Source: Reticulascus tulasneorum (Eukaryota > Ascomycota > Sordariomycetes > Glomerellales > Reticulascaceae). Taken from it: a stretch of DNA of 64,000 nucleotides. The first letter of the stretch is position 1. Each line of letters starts with the position of its first letter. The translations under genes and the position numbers were made by a program. Shown piece by piece: positions 56,117 through 64,000 of the stretch. Location: the NCBI GenBank assembly GCA_001557505.1, contig LSAX01000005.1, positions 1,860,001-1,924,000 on the forward strand, read 5' to 3'. The notes below the pieces were generated by a model, which was not told the origin of the DNA, did no database searches, and worked only from the letters and a program-made list of their open reading frames with translations.

Positions 56117-58438
56117 TCACCGCTTTACACCTTTTTCGAGAGTCAGGTGGCCTACCCCTGTGATTAGTTCGGCACCAAGATCATGGACGAGTCCCTGAGA
56201 CGACGACTGGTGCGCCGCGTCAATGGACTCCAGAACTTGGGTGTGTTCTTCTACTTCCGCGGCGTAGTCGTCGTCCTCCTCGTCGTCGGCATCTTCCTCG
56301 TCTTCTATCATGGAAGCAATGAGTCGCTCTTCACCTTCGATGCTCTCGTCGATCGATTCTCGAGAAAGGTAGCTGTCGCCCATGTCCTCTCCGACCTCTT
56401 CATCCTCATCTTCCTCAGCGTACACGCTCTGCTCCTCAGCCTGCGCTGTATCCTGCTCGGAATCGCTGGCGGAGAATTCGTCCAGATCGAGCGGGGTATC
56501 TCGCCAATATTGGAAATCGGTGCAGTCTTCGCCACCACCTCCGACCAAGGTGCCGACCGGCGGGAAGAAGTGGTCGACAACCTCGTTGATGTTGATGTAG
56601 CTGAGTTTGAGCTTGTTCAGGCTCAGCAGGTCGAGAGAAACCTCGGCGTTGGAATTGATGGTGAAAATGCGCTTCCTCGGCACGTCTACAGTGCGATAAG
56701 ATATCTGATCCGTGAGTCGGTTTCCAAATCCGGCGTAAAAAGGCGTTTTATCGGCGCCGTAGAGATTCCGAATATCGCGCAAGGTGGCCATCTTGAAGAC
56801 CTCGGGCTTGCGCAGGTACACCTCGCGACGCAGCGCAGCCATCGTCCTGTCGGGCGATAAGATGGTAGGTCCTCGGGGTAGACGGTAGCTACCTTGCTGG
56901 ATACCCGCGAGGTAGGCTCGTGTCGTGTCCGCTTGCCCGACGGAGCGACTGGTGAGATACATGATATTGTATCCGTTCGCGGTGATGTCGCTGTACAGCT
57001 TGGCGACGCCTGCGTGGGTCCAGTCTCGCCCTATCATGTTGAGGACGTGGCCGAGGGCGTCCGACTTGGTAATTGTCCCGTCAATATCGGATATGACAAC
57101 AGGAGTCTCGTGCTTCCAGAGATACATGTTCGCCTGACAGGTCGCCCGATTGACCGTGAAGCTCATGAGGTTCTCCCCGGGCCTTAGACTTAGCGCCTTC
57201 AACTGATCGCTAGTCAGTCGTAGAGTCTTTGCGTAATTCAGATTTGGATCTCCGGCGGCTGCTGAGGCACCCGGGGTGCCCGGCGGTGTCTGTAAGCCGA
57301 TGCCCCCCGCGTCGGACTCACTTCTTCGATGTGTCGGCAAGGGCACTGTGGTGGTGATATCGCTGCCGTCGCTGTGGTACCCGGGGTCGGAAGCAGCATC
57401 AGCAGCAATCGTCGTGGAATGGCGGTAGGTCGCCTCCATCATCCTCTTCATGGCTGCCGCCTTGGACTCTTCGCTGCTATAGATCCAGATGTTGCCCTGC
57501 TCGTCCATGCCGAACAGGGCTCCAATGTCATAGTTGCCTTCGAGCTCCTCGGAGAGGATCTTTCGCGCCATGATCTCAGCGCGGAATATATCCTCCTCGT
57601 TGCTCTTGAAGCCGGTCATATCAAGCATCAGGTCGCCCGTCTCAGTGACTTGGCTGGGTATGTTGGCGGCCGACAGCTCCTTGGACAGGGCGACCGCGCG
57701 TTCGATAGCTTCGCTGGGTGGCAAAGGGGGGGGACTCTGGGATCTATCCGACAGCTGCGGGCTCTCGTCGTCGAGCGACCCCTCCACCAGTTCGAAATCG
57801 GTCGTGCGGGCCGTCTTGCGTAGAATGTCATCGCTGTAGGGTCGGTGGATAGTGGCAGACCAGTCTCCAGACTTGGGGCGTCCGTGCGACAGGTCGGGCG
57901 ATGTAGACATTGGCGTCAGCATTCCTGCAACTGTCAGCTGTGATTCCATTCCAGGAGAGATTTACTCCCGGGGCAACGAACCATGGTCCCGAGGCGAAGA
58001 GGTCGAATAGATGACGGCAGGCGGCGGCCTACGAGGCCTTGCCACCATGGCATCAAGCTCGAGCAGCTCTGGTTCCTGGAGGCTAGGCGTAGGAAACTGG
58101 TCCGGATTCAAGCTCGGGCTCGAGGCAGGCGAGACGAGCGGCGAGGTCTGCAGGGCCTTGGGGATGTTGTCTCTTGTTTCGAAGACGAAGAAAGCCTCGC
58201 CGCCCTCTCCCAGCTTCATGAAGTAGTCTTGCCTGACTCCATTGACCTTGAACTCGACCTTCTTCTCGTAAGGCCGCAAAAGGGAAAACTTGCCGAAGCG
58301 CACATGGAACGGCGAACAAGCAAGGGAGCCGTCGGCCTGCTCAACAACGATTACATCGATTGCGCCGCTCAGCGTGGCCGGGTTGATGGAGTTCCATGCT
58401 GACGAGACGGAGCCGCTGATGTTCCTGACGTATTGCAT
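56117..58438 (-). CDS. pah1: Phosphatidate phosphatase Pah1 (lipin/Smp2/Ned1)
   Basis: Predicted complement(join(56117..57924,57982..58438)), 754 residues. The N-lipin domain begins MQYVRNISGSVSSAWNSINP and includes DVIVVEQADGSLACSPFHVR and FGKFSLLRPYEKKVEF. The HAD-type catalytic C-lipin domain carries DIDGTITKSDALGHVLN (DxDxT), YLTSRSVGQADTTR and a conserved RKPEVFKMATLRDI block. A strongly acidic tail follows. Pah1 converts phosphatidate to diacylglycerol at the ER and nuclear envelope. The single intron is the weak point. A GTAAAT donor at 57968 gives the wrong phase with the TTGCAG acceptor, while GTTCGT at 57981 gives a clean 57-nt intron and the junction DHG-GMLTPM. The N-terminal half is shorter than in yeast. 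Confidence 0.9.
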
Positions 58439-59086
58439 AGTAGGGTGTGTTCGCAGCTTCGGGGGGTTCCTGATCAGTAAATCACAATGTCGAGTGAATT
58501 AAACCACGAAAAGAAAGAGTAGGGTGCCTCGGTCCTTTGGAAGGTGATGCGTTGGAGGTTGGGCCGGCTGCGGAGTGGGATATTGTTGGGGGTGTAGTCG
58601 AGGCGACGTCAGTCCTTTGGGACGGCACAGAAATGGGGGGTGGCAAGAGTCGCAGCTGCCGTTCTTCCACGGGGGAGAAACAAAAATTAGGGGATTTGTT
58701 CGACGGCGTATAAAATATAGTATTGTGGCAAAAAAGGCTGAGTGAGTGAGTGAGTCCGAATGAAAGGAGCGGTTGAAGTAGAAAATGGCCCTATGGCGAA
58801 ACGCTGAAGAGCAATGATGGATGAGGTTGCATGCAATGAATGGTTGAGGGAGTGATGGAAAATGGGCGGCCGGGGATGCAGAGTGGAAGTTTTGGTCCGC
58901 CTCGGCTTGTCGTTCAAGGTTCAACCCAACAACCTTTTGTTTTGTAGGTTACCTTCCTGTACGAAGTAATTAGGACCTTTTGGGTTTTTTTTTCTGGGGG
59001 CGCTGCCTCATGTAAACTCTGGAGCGAGGTCCAGGTCAGCTCCAGCAAGCCACATGCAAAGGATCCGCAGCTACCCGTGGGGCACA

Positions 59087-59106
59087 CATACATACATACA
59101 TACATA
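59087..59106. repeat. CATA microsatellite, five units
   Basis: Five consecutive CATA units with no interruption, in non-coding DNA upstream of pah1. Confidence 0.9.
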
Positions 59107-59434
59107 ACAAAAAGGTAAACTATCTAACCTCTGTGGGGGGCAGATGTTCTTCATGGTTTCTGTCTTCATGGGCGTGAAACATTCCATAATTAGACATCAT
59201 TCAACTCTGATAAAGATTCCAGATTACTACATTCTCAGCACCGGGGGGGCATCAGTGGCAATAACACACCACTCTCGCTGCCACTTGCTAATTACATAGA
59301 GTTACTGGTAAGAGGCCACTGATATCCAGACTTTACCTCGGGCTCTCTCTGGACTGGACCTCGCTACGAATTGGGTAAGTGCTGGCCCCGGGGTGCTTGA
59401 TGCGACGGCACGGCAGGATTAAAGTATTTGCAAC

Positions 59435-59839
59435 TTAACTGGTACAAGTCCCGCGCCTCATCCAGGAAGGGGAAGCAGATGGTCGAGCTGATTTACCCAG
59501 GTAGCCGAGTGTTCCGGCTACCTTTTCACTTTTCCCATCTCCACCAAGACATGACAAGGCGGGACTATCTGCGTCCATTCCTTTGATGTCATCGAGGAGG
59601 AATGACCTCAATCTCCCACCACAAACCTCTACGTTCCCAGATGGCTTTTGCACAGAAATAATCTGCCATTCATCTGGACTTCTTGCACTTTTTGTCTCAT
59701 CCCAACCTCCGTCAACGGCGGGCTCTGGCTCTGGAACTTCTACCAAGTCGACAAGCCGGCGTCGCGCGCCGACTCTACGCACGTAGTCACATTGTGCAAT
59801 GGAGAACCCCCGAAGCCGCCCGGACTTGCTATTGAACAT
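59435..59839 (-). CDS. Doubtful hypothetical protein, 134 residues
   Basis: An ATG-started open frame. The complementary strand is also open over much of the same stretch. No domain, signal or membrane segment is recognised. Residues about 28-45 (RLVDLVEVPEPEPAVDGGWD) look protein-like, the rest less so. Probably non-coding or a relic. Confidence 0.18.
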   Translation of the reverse strand: MFNSKSGRLRGFSIAQCDYVRRVGARRRLVDLVEVPEPEPAVDGGWDETKSARSPDEWQIISVQKPSGNVEVCGGRLRSFLLDDIKGMDADSPALSCLGGDGKSEKVAGTLGYLGKSARPSASPSWMRRGTCTS

Positions 59840-60550
59840 CGCATCACTAGCATCGTCTTGGTGTCAACCGCATGATCAGTTCTGCGGGCGGCTCGTCAAC
59901 CATCAATAGCGGCTGGAGAGACCTCGTGTCCGACATGGAAGACGCTTTGGGACGTTCGAATTGCGGGGTTGGGCCGGCGCCTACCGATCTTCCTTGGCGA
60001 ACTTTGTCCCTTGAATGATTAATCTAGCTTGCCTAGATAGATATTCTCCGGACTGCAGCTGCCAAAATGGTGGAGGGGCTCTGGCACGCTTACCCTGCTC
60101 TTCAAGAGAAGCTTGGTGTTGGCCACTTTTGATACTGCAACGGCGGAGACCCTGGGGAGGCAAGCCTTCTGAAGCGTCAAGTTGGGGTTTGATGAGTTTG
60201 ATGCCCCCGGCGACCAAGACACTGATCCAAACAAAGATCCACTTTGTGCCTTGACCTAGTTGCACACTGTGGAGTTGCCCTTGTGGCACATGCTGGCCGA
60301 AATGGCCAGCCCGTCAGCCGGCTGATACATGTAGATGAATTCAGCTACTCCGGGAGCGATTTTCAGGAAGAAAGCCACTGGTGTCCTGATGCTACCAGCA
60401 TGGAGAGTTTCCTAGCTGCCTGGATACCAGAAGACCAGACGGCCCGATGTGAAGAACGCATTATCTTCCCATATCTCCATAAGTACCACGGAAAACCGTG
60501 TGCGGCGTATGGTAGTTTAAGTGTTTGTACAGCACTTGGGGTCGGAGATG

Positions 60551-61087
60551 TCAAGCTCCCTTACCCCCGGACACGAAACAAAGGATACAATGCAATCTGA
60601 AGGTGTCAATTATTGCTTTCCCTTCACGGGACCTGAGACCTTCATTCTTTTTGAGCTTGATATGTGTTAGTACGAGAGACACTCTTTTCCCAATCTTCAC
60701 TGAATTTGGACCTTGGATTTCACATTGCGCTTCGTACGACACCTCAGTCTTCACAAATAGTAGAGTATCTTCTGCAAGGGATTTAATATTTTGTAGAGAG
60801 CATTTTCTTCCACCAGGGCCGAGGAGGCTCTGGTCTCCTGTAGATGAATGCAGTATTTCAAAGGAGCTTTATTCGTTTGCCGGTATAGGCCGCTTCATCC
60901 ACTTGTGCAGAGTCAATAGGCTGTCTTGTAGCACGTGGTGCAGCTGTTTCTCGAAGGCCGCTTGTGAAAGGTAATTTCCTTTGGTCTGCAGTTCGACCCA
61001 AATGTCTGCATCCCTGGATAATGGTAAACTATTAAATCTTCTGTGTCGCGCAGCGAAGGGAGTCTCGCCAATTCTTAGTAGAACATC
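60551..61087 (-). pseudogene. Possible gene relic with one internal stop
   Basis: Read on the minus strand from 61087, a 179-codon frame is open except for TAA at 60869-60871 and a terminal TGA at 60551. The upstream half contains LLRIGETPFAARHRRFN, SRDADIWVELQTKG and LTLHKWMKRPIP. The downstream half contains SLAEDTLLFVKTEVSYEAQC, SVKIGKRVSLVLTH and RSREGKAIIDTFRLH. Both halves have the amino-acid mix and spacing of a real protein, but I recognise no family and no starting ATG. No standard intron removes the stop in phase. It may be a decayed gene, or exons of a gene I cannot assemble. Confidence 0.35.
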
Positions 61088-61509
61088 CCAAGGCTAGGGC
61101 TTCACGGAATTAGACGACTCACTACCTATCTAGGGGAAGGGGGAGGTACCTACCCTTGGGGGAGTGAGGGGCCTACTGCTGACTGATTAACTCCCTTACC
61201 TAAGGCAATTATAGGTGCGTACTGTACTTTTTTATCTGGAGCCTGGAGGCAACATGCACAGTGCAGCGCCTGGCCTATGTGCACTGGCTTCGCTGGCCGC
61301 CTGCCCGCCCAGCCACGATCTTGGACCCCCCAATCGACTGCCGAGATTTTCTTGGGGGGGTCCCATCTTGCATCCTCGACTAGTCACATTTCCGGACTGA
61401 CCGACTAATTATCATTCACATTGCGAGGAGAAAGGCGGAAGGTTACTTGTCATCAGGTCCCTTTTCCTTCATCGGTCGCGTTTCTTTTTCCTTTAACCTT
61501 ATCGCGGCG

Positions 61510-64000
61510 ATGTTATGGAACCTGGCCCTGAAATTCCTCCTCACCAGCTCCCTCGTCGCCTGGTGGTGTAAACGACCGGCCAGCTTGTCCAAGAGGCTCT
61601 TCCTCTACGCAGTCACCATCGCGACCTTCTGGGTCATCGCCCCCGAGCTCACAAGACGTCTCTCCGAATTCTCTCTCCGCTTTGCTCGCGACGCCTTCTT
61701 TTCTCTACGCCTCGACGTCCTGCTTCTGCAGCATGCGAAGATGATCGTAACTCTCGGTGCTGTCGTGTGGTGAGTGTTCTGTCTGGAGCTGTTTGCCTGC
61801 ACCTAGGCATCCAGCCGTGCGCCGCGGGTTCCGCTCAACTGACCATCATATTCAGGCTGCTAAATCGCGCCTGGCAGACGCTCTGGAAACCAGTGCCCGA
61901 CCTGATTGGCATTCTCGGAGTCGACGTGCCCGAGCCGCCGGATGTGTCTCTCGCTGGCATTCGCGCGGACGCCGCGACTCTGAATTGGAGTCCCCCGCCG
62001 CACAATCGACCTGTGCAAAAGTTCCTGATCCAGGTCAACGGCGTCAATGGTTCGTCACACCTGGTCGCGTGCTGTTGGTATCCGCTCGAGGTCGTTGACT
62101 AACTTGTGCTGCAGTTGGAGAGTCAGCGCAGCAAGAAACGGCCATCACGGTCACCGGACTGAAACCGAATCACTTTTATAACATCCGCGTCATCGCCGTC
62201 GGCCCAAATAGTTTTCAGGCCGGTAGCCAGGTCATACGGTTACGGACTTTCGGGCGAGATGGGCGGCCGCAGCTCGGAAACTCCCGTGTGCCGGACAGCT
62301 TCCAGGCCATTGGGGAGCAGCGACAAGGATTTCCCTACTGCCCAGATGATGGGAGTGTGAAGAGCCAAGTTCCATCTATCGAAGCTGCTCCGTCTCTCGA
62401 TGGTGTCCCGGCTGTGGCTCGAGACACAGGCGCTGCCCCATCGGGCCAGCGTCGGAACACAGTCAACCGCCGTCACTCGCCTTCCATGACAAGTCTTGAT
62501 CAACCGAACCTAAAGGATATCGCCAACGGGAAGCCAGAGCCATCGCTGAAGGAGCTTGCCGACACGCTAGAGAGGACACGGCGCGAGATCGACGAGACGG
62601 CTGCTACCCTGGCGCAGGAGGAAGGCGCCTTCCGCCAGCTCGAGGAGCAGCTCAAGAAGGAGAAGGAGGCGAAGAAGCACATGCAGAAAGAAAAGGACGA
62701 CAGCACGGCGCAGCTGAAACAGCGGGTCAAGACAACGTACGAGCAGATGCGACAGGCCAACAAGGACAAGGCGCGCAAAGAGAACATGCTCAAGGATAAG
62801 CAAGACAAAAGGCGAAAGATACGAGAAAACGTCGACAAGATGACCACAGAGATTGCGACGATGCGTAAGACGCGCGATCGCTTCTCGGCCGAGAAGGAGA
62901 GCATACAGAGTGATCGGAATCTCAAGACAAAACACTTGGAGGAAGAGAACATGGCGTTACAGGAGGAGTACGCGCAGCTGGAGGCCGAGTACAAGGAAAA
63001 GAAGGAGCAACTTAAGGAGCTCGAAGATGAACGGAAGATGTTGCCCGGCGGGGAGGACGAAGAGACATACAGAGAGGACGATCGCAGAATTAAGAGAGAT
63101 TTCGAGATGAGGCGGAGGGAACTGCAAAGCCAGCTCATCATGGAGAACAAGAAGTCGCAGCACCTCGACAACCACCTGAACCTCCTCTCGGCCCAGCTGT
63201 ATGCTCAGCAGCAGTCTGGCCTCGCGCTGTACAACCAGGCAAACTCGTCAGGCGTTGACTTTGACCAGAGCACTACTACCCAGATGAAGCGAAGGAGCAG
63301 GACCAGCAACTCGCTTTCCAATATCACCGTATCATCTCCTGGGGGACAGTTTTCAGTGACCGACTCGTCATACGCTCCGTCTGTGACATTTACTGGCCGG
63401 ACAGGATTTGCCCCCGGCCCGTTCATGGACATGTCGGCCGCGGAGGCTTCGGGGCTGGACCAATCCTGGACGGAGGCTGAGATTCGTGCGTTGACAGCAG
63501 GCGCTCCCCTCAGCCCGACGGCGACATCCCTGCTACCCTCTGGAATTCTGATGGACGATGACCCCCCGAGCCCGCAGAGTCCATATGGCCCCAGCGCAGA
63601 GCTCGATCCTCAGTCGCCAATCTCCTCAGGACCGTCCGTCAGCATGCTCTCCAGCCCGCACGACTCAGCAACCAACCTACCATTCTCACAGTACGCAAAC
63701 GACAACAGCGATCGCAGATCTATCCAGGATATCACCTCGTCCCCGGGTGGACCGCCCCTCCCGCCTTCCAGCCACAGGCTTACCAACCTCCTTTCGTCCT
63801 TCCAACGCAGTAGAGGTGCCAAAGGACCCGAGGAGAGTGGTCCCGCTCTTGGCAGCCTCAAGCACGGGCAGAGCCAGTCTTTCCCGAGACAGACTGATGA
63901 GACCGATCTAGCCAACAAGCGTAGAATTAGTTTCTCGTCGGGATGGTTCAATCGCAACTCCACCGGCGCAGAGCTCGGCGATCTGGCACAATATTCACGT
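61510..64000 (+). CDS. Membrane-anchored fibronectin type III / coiled-coil protein, 5' part
   Basis: Three exons seen: join(61510..61769,61856..62049,62115..64000), incomplete at the window edge, so far about 780 residues. Introns are 86 and 65 nt. The N-terminus has hydrophobic segments (LWNLALKFLLTSSLVAWW, LFLYAVTIATFWVIA and MIVTLGAVVWLLN), suggesting membrane anchoring. A fibronectin III domain follows: PEPPDVSLAGIRADAATLNW, FLIQVNGVNG and GLKPNHFYNIRVIAVGPNSF. A long highly charged coiled coil comes next (about 62540-63200), then a Ser/Pro-rich disordered region. Filamentous fungi have such FN3-coiled-coil proteins of unknown role. A link to the secretory pathway or septal structures would be speculation. 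Confidence 0.82.

Larger units (their letters stand above)
58439..61509. other. 3-kb gene-poor region between pah1 and the FN3 protein gene
   Basis: No confidently supported gene. Contents: a GAGT tandem repeat near 58740-58755 and a CATA repeat at 59087-59106; a doubtful ATG frame at 59435-59839 (minus); a plus-strand, non-ATG frame at 60244-60600 that reads quite protein-like (SRLIHVDEFSYSGSDF); and a minus-strand protein-like stretch at 60551-61087 with one stop. Near 61120-61170 there are TACCTAG-like motifs (CTACCTATCTAGGGG, GGTACCTACCC). Mixed-strand fragments suggest a decayed gene or genes rather than a clean promoter. Confidence 0.45.

Noticed and set aside
57962..57968. GTAAAT as donor of the pah1 intron
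   Set aside because: It gives the wrong reading phase with every nearby acceptor; GTTCGT at 57981 restores the frame.
58439..61509. Transposon remnant in the gene-poor region
   Set aside because: I found no terminal repeats, target-site duplication or transposase/reverse-transcriptase motifs, and no obvious strong C-to-T (RIP) bias.
62500..63171. Minus-strand Ser/Cys/Leu-rich frame of 223 codons
   Set aside because: Complement of the charged coiled coil of the FN3 protein, whose plus-strand frame is continuous and has domain support.

Overview
The window is nuclear DNA of a filamentous ascomycete (Pezizomycotina), most likely a Sordariomycete. The evidence is genes broken by many short introns (mostly 46-97 nt) with GT donors, RCTRAC-like branch sites and YAG acceptors, no operons, and proteins that read like their Neurospora/Fusarium-type counterparts (single-gene HIS4 fusion, Pal1, CrpA-type copper ATPase, Gly-rich GPI protein). 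I joined exons by hand from frame continuity and remembered family sequences. No alignment or search was run, so splice sites are predictions.

Layout. 1-20.6 kb: the 5' end of RNA polymerase II subunit RPB1 (minus, runs off the left edge); Swd1 (COMPASS); Thg1 (tRNA-His guanylyltransferase); a Tma23-like nucleolar protein; a DUF6601-like membrane protein divergent from a Cys-rich copper-exporting P1B ATPase (CrpA type); the RSC double-bromodomain subunit Rsc4; Cks1; Ero1; Usb1. 20.6-34.8 kb: Pal1 with a 27-nt first exon and a 606-nt intron; CPSF160/Cft1 (5 exons); an LMBD1-type transporter; an ANCHR/ZFYVE19-like B-box protein. 34.8-44.3 kb: a Gly-rich GPI-anchored protein; a TDG/MUG uracil-DNA glycosylase; UDP-GlcNAc pyrophosphorylase; an NAD-dependent epimerase with a 14-nt microexon; an ankyrin protein with a STAND-type N-terminal domain. 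44.9-64 kb: a GH36 raffinose-synthase/alpha-galactosidase-like protein; mitochondrial processing peptidase beta; trifunctional HIS4; TAF9; lipin/Pah1; a 3-kb gene-poor stretch with a possible gene relic; and the first two thirds of an FN3/coiled-coil membrane protein that runs off the right edge.

Most genes are conserved housekeeping genes. An unusual share serves RNA polymerase II transcription and RNA maturation (rpb1, swd1, rsc4, taf9, cft1, usb1, thg1). I see no CRISPR, insertion sequence, rRNA, convincing tRNA or secondary-metabolite cluster. The points most worth a second look are an in-frame stop inside the Cys-rich leader of the copper ATPase, a 147-codon open extension beyond the Rsc4 stop codon, an unresolved junction in the ankyrin gene, a protein-like minus-strand relic at 60.5-61.1 kb, and the epimerase microexon that splits the NAD-binding motif. 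I did not find a clearly novel multi-gene system.
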